Positions 46,703 to 57,011 of a DNA stretch of 64,000 nt are shown piece after piece. The number at the start of each line of letters is the position of its first letter. Position 1 is the first letter of the stretch. The notes below the pieces were generated by a model. The model saw only the letters and a program-made list of their open reading frames with translations, did not search any database and had not been told where the DNA came from. The stretch is from contig NC_064681.1 of assembly GCF_023278565.1 (NCBI RefSeq), forward strand, positions 4,092,001-4,156,000, given 5' to 3'. A program made the translations under genes and the position numbers. This stretch comes from Colletotrichum lupini (Eukaryota; Ascomycota; Sordariomycetes; Glomerellales; Glomerellaceae).

Positions 46703-48673
46703 ATGCGAATAATTCTCGCGCCAGTCCTTGCCTTTGCGGCGGTGGCTCTCTCGCGCGCCGTCCCCGAGCATACTGCTTCTGAGCACACTGCTTCTGAGCA
46801 CATTATACTCGAGCAGACCCGCGCTGAGGTTCTTCCTCCTGTCGTGGAGTACAGCACCATCGCTTACAAGGCAGCTAACGGCTCTGATGTCGTGATCCAC
46901 GTCGCTCCTGGCGTGTTCATGGCTGACGGCGTCTCGAAGCTCCCCGACGATATTGGCAAGCACTTCAAGATCAAGACGGCGCCTAAGCTTATGGAGCTTT
47001 GCACCGTCCGTGCCAGTCAGAAGGATAATGACAACAAAGGCACTCCTCGTCGCGATGATTGCCAGGCCCTCTACGATTTCTGTCACAGCCACCCCGTCTT
47101 CTTCTACTTCGACAACAAGATCGACCTCAACCGCTGGGCCGAGGTCGCCTTTGTAGGTTCCTGCGCCTACCGCACTCGCACCGTCTACCACAACGTCGTC
47201 TTTTCAAGCGGCGACATGGCCAACTTCCTCGACATATCTCTGAGCCGCAAGGCCTGGACCGACAAGGGACGCATGTCTGCTACTGGTGAGGCTGAATGCA
47301 CTGTCTATGAAGGCGATTTGGGCATTGCTCCTGTGTACTGGAGACTTCAACAGCGCGGCCCTCTCGATGAACCAACCTTCAATCTGGGCAACGATACCTT
47401 CATTCCGAACAACAACAGCACCGCCCTTAAGATTCGCGACACCGAGCATGAGGCGCCTCTCATTGTCCAGTCCTTCGACGACATCCCCAAAAACACCTCC
47501 GCCTTTAGTTCCGGTCGTGGGAATGCCCACACTGTCACTGACACCGACATCGGTATCCCCTCCAAGAAGGACGATGAACCCCAATTCGACTTGACAATCG
47601 GTGGTCCAAAGGAAGGTCCCTACTGCGATGCCATGTGGCTTTCCGCGGATTGGCAAGAGTCTGGTCGCCCCCTCAGAAGGGACTGTGGGAAGCTTCTCGA
47701 CTTCCTCAAGTCCAACACAGCCAAGGTCGCAGTGTTTGGCGACCAATACTACGAACTGGTTCCGATCGCCGCCCACGACACTTGTGCCGTCGGCTTCCGT
47801 CCCCTGACCACCGACAACGTCACGTTCACCGGCTTCGACATCGCTAGCTTCCTTGAGCGTATCCTTCTTTGGGACGGAGCTCAATCCGGATCTGACTACA
47901 TCCTTGGTAAGATGGGCACTATGTGTGGCTTTGCGAAGGAGACTCACTTGAAGCACATGGGCGAGTTCCATCTCATCTACAGAGACAGCAATGCGCCTAA
48001 GGGCCACATCCCCAGAGACTACAAGGAAAGCAAGCGGGATCTCATTTCCGCCATTGCCGTCCCAGAGATCGCGGAGAAAGGTGCGATGATGGTCAAGTCT
48101 GGATCTCCCGAAGACATGGCTGCTACAGCAGAAATGGCCATGATCCTTAGCAACACGGATGAGTCACTGAACTGGGTCGATTATACCGTCACCGACAGCA
48201 ACGGCGTCAATATCACAGCCCAGCTCAACGACAACTTCCTCGGCACTCATCTCGATGACAGCAAGGCACTTGGCACCAGACTGGAGAGACACGACACGCC
48301 CCTTGGCCCTTCCAAGCGGTGCACCGGCCGGATCACGTTCTGGGGCGGCGCCAAGCCCGACTCGCCCCTCATCGCCGACTGTGTGAAGCTCCGCAACTTC
48401 ATGTCTATCCGCCGCTTCCGCTTCCAATTCAGCAGAGACGAGTTCCGAAGCATCAATGCCACCATCCTTGCCCAAGTTGGAACCTGCCGTATCGCTTGGT
48501 TGCCTTGGGGCCAGGATACCACCGTCGGCAACATGGACCTCGACATCCTCTTGACCAATGCCTTCAAGCTGTACGACCCCAGCCAGACCCGAATGCGTCT
48601 CTGGGGCGGAGAGCACTGCGACTTCTCTTGGCAGTTTGGTGAGAAGTATGCCCAAAAGTTCTACATCTTCTGA
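46703..48673 (+). CDS. Secreted protein with three tandem Hce2/Ecp2-like domains
   Basis: This single-exon gene encodes 656 aa from the ATG at 46703. The frame is open upstream to 46454, but only this start puts a signal peptide (MRIILAPVLAFAAVAL) at the N-terminus; the extension is translated CT-rich leader. Three regions of about 105 residues share one layout: Cys, about 18 residues, Asp-Cys-x-x-L, then about 40 residues to (G/D)-(S/T)-Cys, and a last Cys after a stretch containing (V/M)-x-(N/F)-x-D-I. They begin at Cys100, Cys308 and Cys540. The third (SPLIADC...VGTC...VGNMDLDI...EHC) fits the Hce2 pattern, the domain of the Cladosporium Ecp2 effector, annotated as necrosis-inducing factor. 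The first two are more diverged. Linkers are Ser/Thr/Asn-rich with several glycosylation sites. The short EHTAS repeat follows the signal peptide. Role in host interaction is inference. Confidence 0.75.
   Translation: MRIILAPVLAFAAVALSRAVPEHTASEHTASEHIILEQTRAEVLPPVVEYSTIAYKAANGSDVVIHVAPGVFMADGVSKLPDDIGKHFKIKTAPKLMELCTVRASQKDNDNKGTPRRDDCQALYDFCHSHPVFFYFDNKIDLNRWAEVAFVGSCAYRTRTVYHNVVFSSGDMANFLDISLSRKAWTDKGRMSATGEAECTVYEGDLGIAPVYWRLQQRGPLDEPTFNLGNDTFIPNNNSTALKIRDTEHEAPLIVQSFDDIPKNTSAFSSGRGNAHTVTDTDIGIPSKKDDEPQFDLTIGGPKEGPYCDAMWLSADWQESGRPLRRDCGKLLDFLKSNTAKVAVFGDQYYELVPIAAHDTCAVGFRPLTTDNVTFTGFDIASFLERILLWDGAQSGSDYILGKMGTMCGFAKETHLKHMGEFHLIYRDSNAPKGHIPRDYKESKRDLISAIAVPEIAEKGAMMVKSGSPEDMAATAEMAMILSNTDESLNWVDYTVTDSNGVNITAQLNDNFLGTHLDDSKALGTRLERHDTPLGPSKRCTGRITFWGGAKPDSPLIADCVKLRNFMSIRRFRFQFSRDEFRSINATILAQVGTCRIAWLPWGQDTTVGNMDLDILLTNAFKLYDPSQTRMRLWGGEHCDFSWQFGEKYAQKFYIF
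46768..46803 (+). repeat. 15-bp coding tandem repeat (EHTAS units)
   Basis: Two complete 15-bp units and part of a third encode repeated Glu-His-Thr-Ala-Ser directly after the predicted signal peptide of the Hce2-like protein. Length variation between strains would be expected. Confidence 0.75.
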
Positions 48674-49171
48674 AAGCTGTAGGTCGACAGTAATGAATCA
48701 GAATTGCATACGGTCGAAAGTTGGCCTGGCTCTGTTTGCTTTTGGTTGGCTATGCTATTGGCCTAGGATTTGCGTAAGATGATCAAATGGATTGATGAAT
48801 CAGGACATGCGGCTCTATGCCATAATACATGGAGTTCCGATAGATGAGATAGGAGATAGCCCTAATAATCCATTGACTTCCCGCGAGTACATTCAGATAT
48901 CTTCCACGATGACTGGTTTGCTTGAGATGTTGTGGGTGTGGACCCTTCGGAACTTTCTCGCTCAATCAAATTATCGTGGCTCGACGGCCCACGTGATGGG
49001 GTGCCTGAATCCTACAGGATCACTCGATGGCAGTATACAACAGCCATCTGACCGCATCCCGTCTAGATTTGGTGAAGAGAGAACTTCGATAATCATTTTC
49101 TCAAGTTAGCGACCATTCTTGAGTCATTGCCAACAATTCGGCGTCGCGATTCCGCTGTCGCTAGGTTCACG
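48674..49171. other. Intergenic, nothing recognised
   Basis: About 500 bp between the Hce2-like gene and the PQ-loop gene. The 105-codon frame at 48792-49109 lacks a protein-like pattern. Confidence 0.45.
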
Positions 49172-50270
49172 ATGGCTCCTGATATCTTGCCCAACTTTGC
49201 TAGAGTGTGAGTGACCTTCTACTGAGTTTCATCCATATGCTACTGCTACCCTCTTTCCCAAGCTCCCCATCCGTCATCGCCCGGATGATTGTAATCTTGT
49301 GGATGATGACAACGACAAGCTACCGGGATATGAAAAGGGGACTACCTACAGATGACTACCCAGAACATGACATCCCCTTCTCTACAGTTTACTAACTAAA
49401 GTCATTCAGAGCCCTTAGTATCTTAAGCCTCATCTCATTTACACCGCAATATCACCGACTCCGTGAACAAGGCCACTGCAACGGCCTTTCACTCTACTAC
49501 GTGCTCTTCAACCTCCTGAGCGCCACTGAACAGCTCACCATTGGTCTCTTTCTCAACATCAACAATGGCGCATCTCTCCGGCCCGACGCCTTTGTCAATA
49601 CCCCAGCCACAGCGGGCGACTGGCTCAATCTCAGCCAGCTGATGAATGTCTGGCTTTGTTCTATCTACTTGTGAGGGTCCTGAAGATTGAAAAGCGATTG
49701 CAAACCTGTCTATGAGCTTGGGCTTACCCCTGTCCCCCTAGGTTCACTCTGTCTATTCGGAATGCGTCTCAAAGCCACGAAAGAAGAATCCAAAGAGGAG
49801 CCGCCATCACAATCTTCGTCATTTTTCTTTCCTTCAGCATCATTCCAGTCCTCATAGACGCCAGTCTGCCATCATCCCGATCCGAACCACGTCGATGGAC
49901 CCAGAATATCTTCGCTTTGCTCCATTACGTCCTCCTCATCCCACTGTCCACCGCATTCATCGTCGTCGCCGCCATTGCACAAGCACGCGAGATACGCTCT
50001 CGAGGTGGCGACGCAGGCGCCCTTAGTCTTCCTGGTCTCACTTTCCAATGCATCACCTTTACTCTCGTGGCGATATCCTGGGTTTTTCGCGTCAAGTACC
50101 CGCCGTACTCGCCGTCTTGGGTCGAGTGGTATCGGTTGATTGGATGGACTGTGGTTAATGATAGTCTTATTGGATGTGTGCGAGGTTTCCTGCTGGTGAT
50201 AGCCCTGCGCGAAGGCATGGATGAAGGATGGGGGTCATTTGAGAGACAACCTTTGTTGGGTTTCTCGTGA
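49172..50270 (+). CDS. PQ-loop repeat family membrane protein
   Basis: Exons are 49172-49206, 49410-49670 and 49742-50270, giving 274 aa. The first segment contains the PQ-loop signature SLISFTPQYHRL followed by G-x-S-x-Y-Y-V-L-F-N, as in the cystinosin/Ypq/SWEET-related fold of seven helices. A second, weaker repeat includes LPGLTFQCITFTLVAISW. About seven hydrophobic segments can be traced. Family members carry amino acids or other small solutes across vacuolar or other inner membranes; the substrate here is unknown. The first exon is only 35 nt and its 203-nt intron is long, so the N-terminus is the least certain part. The second and third exons join cleanly through ...SIYL|FTLS. Confidence 0.65.
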
Positions 50271-51357
50271 AAATCCCGTCGCGAATCGGTACTCTCATAT
50301 GATCAACCGTCTTGGGGTTCGAGAAGACGAGTTGACATAGTCATTGAGGTCCAGCCCTCACATACTCATCCTCATGATTCTTAAACATCATCAAAATCTC
50401 AAAAGTTCTCCATCCCCGCGGATCGTGCACAGAGCTTTGATTTCCCATGGTCATCCTACGCGACTCTTGGCGTGCTAGGGTGTTTGTTTCCGCAAGTTAA
50501 ACAAAGCCTGGCTGACTTTTGTTTCCAACCCCTCAGTTGCAAGTCCCCGCGCAACGTCTTGGCTAAAAGTCACCTTCCGAATAGAGATGCTCTTGGCGCA
50601 TCATCGACTCGGCGCATTCGAGATGACATTCAAATAATGTTTACACATCTTTCAAGACATTATCTCTCTCCGTCGGAACTCTCGGCTTTACATTCACCAT
50701 GCCTAATGAGGAGACAACGTATTAGGCCTCGAGCTGCACAAGCCGCGACAGAGATGGTAGAGAAAAACCGATACCGTCCTGGAAATTTGGACGAGCTGAT
50801 AGCTAAGTGAACAGTCCCTCGCCTTGTCAGCACAGACGTTGGTCTTGGATAGATACCGCCGCCGTGATTGGTCAATGGCTCTACAGAGCTGCAGATCTAC
50901 CTTCACGTATGGTCCGAGGAACTTTTTACGCCCTACTAACTCAAAAGTCCTCTTGTTGGCTTCCCTTCAGCATTTAGGGCGCTCGACTCACCGCCAACGA
51001 GCGAGCTAAGCTTTCCATAATTTCCAGCTTCCCGTTATAGTTCTCGGCATACATGAGATTGAGTGGCGCCGCTCTTGGGACCATTGCCCCAGTTGCGCTT
51101 GAATACAATTACCCCTCAACTGGAGTCACTTCTCTGCCGAGCTTCAAATATCATTCCGTACGGATGTCAGCAGTCGTGACATCCTTGTAATATGCCGCTT
51201 GGTGAGGAGATGAGCTACAGCATCTCATTGATGCATCGGCCCACCGCCTCGGAAGATTGGGCAAGTATATAAGGGCCTAGACGACCCAGTTTGACCCATT
51301 ACAGGAGGACTCTAGTTAAGTGTTCATCGTCATCAGCTGCGGAGCCTTGCTGTCACC
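50271..51357. other. Intergenic, promoter of the aminopeptidase gene
   Basis: A 112-codon frame at 50472-50810 is open but unrecognised. The right end carries a TATA box at 51266. Confidence 0.45.
51266..51273 (+). promoter_or_regulatory. TATA box of the aminopeptidase gene
   Basis: TATATAAG lies 92 bp before the ATG at 51358. Confidence 0.55.
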
Positions 51358-52702
51358 ATGCGCCTGACTTCTCTCCTCGCGGCCCTTGCCGCCTCCTCGG
51401 CCGCCGGCTCGTTTGTCGAGCCTCGTGACCCGAACAAGTTGTTCACGCTGGAAATTGCTCCAGGCCAGACAGTCACCGTCACAGAGGAGGAGAAATGGGA
51501 GATGATGGATGTAGGTGACCGCCGTTCTTCATTCCCGCGAGCGCAGCTAACACTTCTAGAAACGCGTCCACTTCTTCGACATCACAGAATGGTTAGATGT
51601 CCCCGCCGTCGCCTCCTCCGCAGACTTCAAGCTTCTCGCCGCACTTCCCTTCCCAACGCAGATGAATCAGACATGCCACGTCAACGCCCTGATTCCGAAG
51701 CTGAACAAGGACAACATGCGCGCGCATCTTGAGCGCTTCTCGTCCTTCCACAACCGATACTACCTCTCCAAGACGGGCGTTGAGTCTGCAGAGTGGCTGT
51801 ATGGCCAGATCAGCGCCGTCTTGGATGTTGCGGGACACCCTACGGCCAATATCCGCTACGTGCGTCATACCGCATGGTCGCAGCCTAGTATTATTGTTAC
51901 GATTCCCGGGCGCAACCAGCGGACTGTTGTCTTGGGTGGGCATCTTGATTCAGTCATTTCGGGAGATCGTGGCGCTGGCCGGGCGCCTGGTGCTGGTAAG
52001 TTCCAAACTCTCGATGCCAATGCTTCACGATCGATGGGGGAGAAGAGACTACTAATGCCACTGTACCAGATGACAACGGCTCCGGATCCGTGATGATTCT
52101 CGAGGTCCTTCGTGTCCTCCTCTCCGATCCGAAGATCGCGTCTGGTGATATCCTGAACACCCTAGAGTTCCACTGGTACGGCGCCGAAGAGGCCGGCCTT
52201 CTTGGAAGCCAGGATATCTTCAACCAGTACCGTGCCTCTAACCGCCAGGTCGTGTCAATGCTGCAGCAAGACATGGTTGGCTATGTCGGTCGCGATGGCG
52301 TCGAGAGATTCGGAGTGGTTACGGACTGGGTAGACCTCGACCAGGTTGCGTTCATGAAGCGCGTCATTGACACTGTGAGTCATTTCTTTTCCTTTTATAC
52401 TTTTATAGCCTGTCTCTGTGATAAGAATCCAAAGATGTGCAAGCGCTGATCCACGTCTTCTTCAGTACACCGATATCCCTTACGAGGAGACCGTCTGCGG
52501 ATATGCCTGCTCTGACCACGCGTCTGCCAACCGCAATGGCTATCCGTCGTCGTTCATTTTTGAGACACCTTTTGGCAACCATAACCCCTACATTCACAGT
52601 CCAAATGACACGATGGAGCATGTCTCGTTCGATCACGTCTTGCAGCACGCGAGGATGGCGACCGGATATGTGTATGAGCTGGCGTACTGGCCCTTTGCAT
52701 AA
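51358..52702 (+). CDS. LAP1: Secreted leucine aminopeptidase, M28 family
   Basis: Four exons, 51358-51510, 51560-51995, 52070-52374 and 52466-52702, encode 376 aa, typical for fungal LAP1. A signal peptide (MRLTSLLAALAASSAAG) is followed by an inhibitor-like propeptide and then the M28 zinc-site motifs in order: H179 and D181 in GGHLDS, the bridging Asp in DDNGSG at 197-198, the general base Glu236 with Glu237 in GAEEAG, the VVTDWVD Asp, and His342 in YIHSPNDT. A cysteine pair in VCGYACSDH matches the family disulfide. The enzyme removes N-terminal residues from peptides outside the cell and feeds nitrogen uptake together with other secreted peptidases. The third intron sits before YTDIPYEETVCGY, as expected. 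Confidence 0.93.
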
Positions 52703-53413
52703 TGTTCAAGGTGGACAACCATCGAACGAATGCCTCGAAGGCGTCGGATCTTCTTAGGACATTGAGGCATGATGAAAATTTTGCCTTGGTGAAGACGCAT
52801 GTAGGGTAGAGAAATCAATAATGATAAGTGCAATTTAGTCACAGACTCGATCAATTTGCAAGGGCAAACTTTCTGATGATGGGACTCGAAATCATGAAGT
52901 TTACCATTACAGTTTGTGACTGAGATGTTCGACCAAAACCAAAAGCCAAAAGAAATGAGCTATCTATGGCATTATGTAGGACCACCAATTTCGAACTCGC
53001 AACCTTTGCAGGACCCAATTATGCGTTAATACTTCCTCCACTAGATCATGTACACTTCAGACGCCACTCATGCCTTCCTCTCACAATTTTCGTCCTACGG
53101 CCTTGGCCAGGTATTAATTGAGTGGTAGGTGTATATTCGTGCGTGTTCAGTGTGACCAATGGTGCCTCAGCTCCCCTTCGTAATCTGCCTTGCTCAGCCA
53201 CAAGGCATGAGTAGCTTTCTCTATTATGCAGCACTTTGGGTTCTCTGCCTTTCAGGTAGTATACGATGATTTCGGAAAAGTCGAGGTTGAGGCAGGAGGT
53301 CATCAGAATCATAATTTTGAGACTCAGTCAGAGTCAACTTGTCTTGTTCACTGATCTATTTAAGGACAAAGAAAGCATGCTAGCATCCTCCAGTGAATCC
53401 AATCCGAATCCCT
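52703..53413. other. Intergenic; degenerate tRNA-like segment
   Basis: The aminopeptidase and the minus-strand small secreted gene converge here. On the minus strand near 52985-53050 there are words resembling tRNA A and B boxes (CTAGTGG and GAGTTCGAAAT), but the arms do not pair properly, so no tRNA gene is called. Nothing else is recognised. Confidence 0.4.
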
Positions 53414-53844
53414 CTATTTGGGGCAGCCAATACCCCAGCCGGTGGTAGTGGAGCAGCAGTCGGCATCCTGTGATATCAAGTATGAGTACTTATTCATGTA
53501 GAAGCGGGATATTTTGAGGAGAAAAGCCTACGCAAGTCTTGGTGATCGGGTTGCCTCCGAGCATGACATTCTCGCAGAAGCTGGCACTCTGCTCAGCGCA
53601 GTAAGCGGCGCTGGTGCCACGGGCAGTGCCGCCCTTGTTCTGGCTGGTGCAAGCCTTCTGGCCCTTGCCCCAGCAGCAGTTGTCTAGGACGGCTTCGCCG
53701 TTCAACCAGCTGTAGATGCGGCACTGTATTGGCTATTAGTAGCTGGGACAAGACATGGTTTCACTGAAGTGAAAGACTCACAGAGGCGGCGAGAGTGCCG
53801 GAGGTGTAGGCAAGGCCGATGAGAGCGATCTTGGAGAACTGCAT
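53414..53844 (-). CDS. Small secreted 10-cysteine protein, paralogue 1
   Basis: Minus-strand exons 53844-53782, 53723-53532 and 53467-53414 encode 102 aa. A signal peptide (MQFSKIALIGLAYTSGTLAA) is followed directly by a compact domain with ten cysteines: C, CC in NCCWGKGQKAC (which also carries the fourth), C, C in SFCENVM, C, CC in DADCC and the last in GWGIGCPK at the very end. Both introns are phase 0 and fall at the same protein positions as in the neighbour at 54681-55077. The two share the cysteine pattern, the CCWGKGQK core and an almost identical last exon. The family is not one I can name. Small size, export signal and paired cysteines fit an effector-like or antimicrobial-like secreted protein; that role is inference. 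Confidence 0.85.
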
Positions 53845-54000
53845 GATGGAAGATTTGAAAAGGTTGAAAGTTGCGAAGTTGAAAACGAAGTAAGTGAGAG
53901 TAAGATTGTTGAGAGAGTGTGTTGATAGTGAGAGACTGTTAGTTGACTGTGTGAGTGTGGTGATGAGAATAGTTGGATTGTATGGGAATTTGTCACTTAC

Positions 54001-54006
54001 TTTATA
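54001..54006 (-). promoter_or_regulatory. TATA box of paralogue 1
   Basis: TATAAA on the minus strand, about 157 bp before the ATG at 53844. Confidence 0.5.
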
Positions 54007-54532
54007 CCAAGTGAAATGCCACAGTTGATGCTCGAAGGCGGCATCGCCGGCTCATGGAATGAGTATGTGTATGATTCGGTTCCGGATTCGAGAACAGACC
54101 ATTCATGATGGTCTCTAAAAGAACGCTACAGACTCTTCGGAATAATCAAAGAAGCGCAAAATGCAATCAATACGGCGCGTCTCAAAGTAAGCCTACAAAC
54201 TGCACTCGCAACTATAGCGCGGCCTCGGATTGTAGTTTTGGACCGCTGAGTGGTACCGCAGTCAGGCAAGGCACCTTCACAGCCCTACGAGGTGTTGTGG
54301 ATACCGGGATTTGATGGGAATCTATCTCGGATCACCCGTAGGTGCACTAGACTGTAAGAGAATGCACTGCCTTCTGCGAACTTAGTTCAGTCTCATTGCG
54401 TTGGCAAAACTCCTTTAGATTATCCTGTCAAGAATTGAGTATTTGTGCGTCTATTCTGGAATCGGGATCACCGAGAATATGGCCGCGTCGGGTTCATAGG
54501 AGAATGAGGAAACCAATCTACGAGGCTTGGAG

Positions 54533-54540
54533 GATATAAG
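54533..54540 (+). promoter_or_regulatory. TATA-like box of paralogue 2
   Basis: GATATAAG lies 148 bp before the ATG at 54681. Confidence 0.45.
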
Positions 54541-54680
54541 AAGCGTTGAAGTTCCTTCTCAATATCTTTTGTCTCTCATCATCCTCACACTCACACATCC
54601 AATTCACTACCAGTCTTCCACTCTTTTCTATATCAACTCTCATTTCAAGATCAGATTTCGATCATCAACCTTCATTCAAA

Positions 54681-55077
54681 ATGCAGTTCTCAGTCTTCAT
54701 CACCGCCATCCTCTCAGCTGTCGCTGTTCCTGCCGTTCTTGCCGCTGAGGTAAGCTTTCTAACTTTCCAACCATTCTCAGTCACAAAGCAACTGACAATG
54801 AAATAGTGCAAAGTCGGACGCAATTACCCCCAGACAGACTGCTGCTGGGGCAAGGGCCAGAAGTCTTGCATGAACCAGAACGGCGATTCAGCCTGGTGCG
54901 CGTCCAACTCGGCCAACTTCTGCTACAACGTCATGAAGCAGGGCACCAACACTCCCGTGTCCGCCACCTGTGTAAGTCACTGCAACTTTCCTAAGGTTGA
55001 GCTTGTTACTGATTGCTGAATAGGATGCCGACTGCTGCGACACTGTCACTGGCTGGGGTATTGGATGCCCCAAATAG
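54681..55077 (+). CDS. Small secreted 10-cysteine protein, paralogue 2
   Basis: Exons 54681-54749, 54807-54971 and 55024-55077 encode 95 aa. The signal peptide (MQFSVFITAILSAVAVPAVL) ends just before the first exon junction. The mature part has the same ten cysteines as paralogue 1, with the DCCWGKGQKSC core, NFCYNVM, and the ending DADCC...GWGIGCPK. The middle exon is nine residues shorter. The last exon differs from that of paralogue 1 at about 6 of 54 bases by hand count, far less than the rest, which suggests strong constraint or gene conversion. Exon 1 and the start context are also similar. Function is unknown; a secreted, disulfide-rich, effector-like role is inferred from architecture only. 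Confidence 0.87.
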
Positions 55078-57011
55078 ACTCAATCAGGAGGGTTGAAGGG
55101 GAGAAATGGAATGATTCTTCTGTTTCAGAAAGCCCAGCTCGATAGAGAGAAGTTTGTTGATGTGTATCTTATATCACCGATTCCTGTCTGGCACCTGGAG
55201 CAGAGCAGACTCCGTTAGATATGAAGAATAGATTCATGTGTGCAATCCTTTACCCGAATTTCACTAAATTGTACGTCCTTTGTGAACAAAACATTTCTAC
55301 GATGCGATTACGTCCCGTCATGATGTTCGTGAACAATCCTAAAGTACCTAACAGGTGTTGAGTTGGTTGTTTGCGACGAAAGGACTACAATTCCTGAAGC
55401 AAAGTAGTTAGTATTGATAGCTATCGCCAAACTAGACGGACTGACAGTTGAACTATTAAACTCCGAATACAAGCCAAGAGTCTTTCAACCTGTTTTATTA
55501 ATTGTGCGTCCTTGGCCAATGCAACTGTCGTTGAGAAAAGTGCAACCTCGGTTGCGACTCCCGGTACCTCATTGGCCACCATAGAATGCCAAGTTTCGAC
55601 GTGTTCATACCGAACTGATCGCCAATTGTGTGTTGCGACGTCAAATGTCATCACAACTTTTATCCATCTTAACTCCGTCATCTCGGTCAGCCGTCGCCGT
55701 GGGGGTTGTAGTCGGGGTCTTTCCTCCGAATCCCAACTACATGTGTGCAACGCTGCTCGCTTGCAGATGTTTCGCGTCTCCCGCGGATACCGCACTGAGA
55801 TTACCCCGCATCGCCAATTCGAGATAGATGGAATGTGTGGTTGGTCGCCTAGTGTCAGATCCTAGCCAGGGGTCTTCTTGCGGATACTCCCGGATGGTGG
55901 CGGCCTCTCAGAGGAACCCTTGTGGTTCTTCGACTGTCATCAAGAAGACGATTGCATTGTCTCGACAATGGCCCAAGTCTCTGCCACGCGGACGACACGT
56001 TGTCTGCGACTAAGCTGTCAGCCTAGCTGCAGAAATTTAGCACAGCTTTTTGTGACCGTAGAGACATTGGTGAGCTGTGGTGAATCCCTTCTGTCCGACA
56101 TGAGCCAATGAATAAGCAATTACATTGCACGATGGGCCATCTGCCGGGCTTGGCAATCTTAGTGTCGGGTAAAAGACCGAGAGGATGCAATTCCGAAGAA
56201 AGTTATGCCCCTCCAAGCATATAAGGAAATCTACCGAGAGCGGGGTGTTTGTTGTTTATGTGGTGTTGCCCAGGCCAACAGTCCTCGTCCACGTACTTAC
56301 AAAACGCATCTGGCTAAACTTGGAGATTGAAAAGAGGCGTTGTCCTTCTCGGCTGGACTGGGTTGTTTCTTCTTCCAGAAATGATAAGATGGCCAAGAAA
56401 TGGTGCAATTTCTACGCCCTGCATGAGACGGACCGTATCCGATTGAGTAGTTTGAGACAGCGGGGTCCTACCAGAGTGCCGCCATCACGAACCAGATCAA
56501 GCAGCGCTAGAGCACGAAATCCACTTTTAATACGAAAGAGGCATCGAGCTCCTCGAGCTGTCAGTGATAGTCTCGTTGGCGTGGGACGCATGTGATATGG
56601 AGAAATGTGCCGATTGGCCCGAGACCCCGCACCATTGCATGAAACTTTAGGTCTCATTGAATGGGACATTGTTAATCACAGCAATCTGGAAGGAGGATAA
56701 GAAATGATGATGTGGGTGGATCTCGTCGCGTTGCTGACAATGAGGGGCAAAGGGTCTTGTTGGTGCGCCTACGCAGATCAGACTCGGAGCTTCAGGTGTA
56801 GCTCAGGCAGAGCTGTTCAGGTCTTCAGGGTTCTGGGCCTTGGTCGTCTCGAATTGTATAAGTAGGAGAGCTCGCCGGCGGGGTTGAAGCTTGGGAGAGC
56901 AGCTCATCTTGTCGAAATCAAGTCTCGGCCTACGATTTGTAAACTCGATCTTCCAAGACCGTCTTCACTACCCAGAATTCCAGCTTCCGCTTCCCTATAC
57001 ACAGCTTCATA
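55078..57011. other. Intergenic, 1.9 kb, nothing recognised
   Basis: Open frames of up to 136 codons (55512-55865, 56185-56595) have no convincing protein pattern. The right end holds the promoter of the dioxygenase, with a TATA-like word at 56857. Confidence 0.45.
56857..56862 (+). promoter_or_regulatory. TATA-like box of the dioxygenase gene
   Basis: TATAAG lies 155 bp before the ATG at 57012. Confidence 0.4.

Larger units (their letters stand above)
53845..54680. promoter_or_regulatory. Divergent promoter between the two paralogues
   Basis: The two 10-cysteine genes are transcribed away from each other from this 836-bp region. Each side carries a TATA-like word at a similar distance from its ATG (157 bp on the left, 148 bp on the right). 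A shared regulator is therefore plausible. The leaders next to both ATGs are rich in tca/ctc words in the sense direction. No other gene is seen. Confidence 0.55.
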
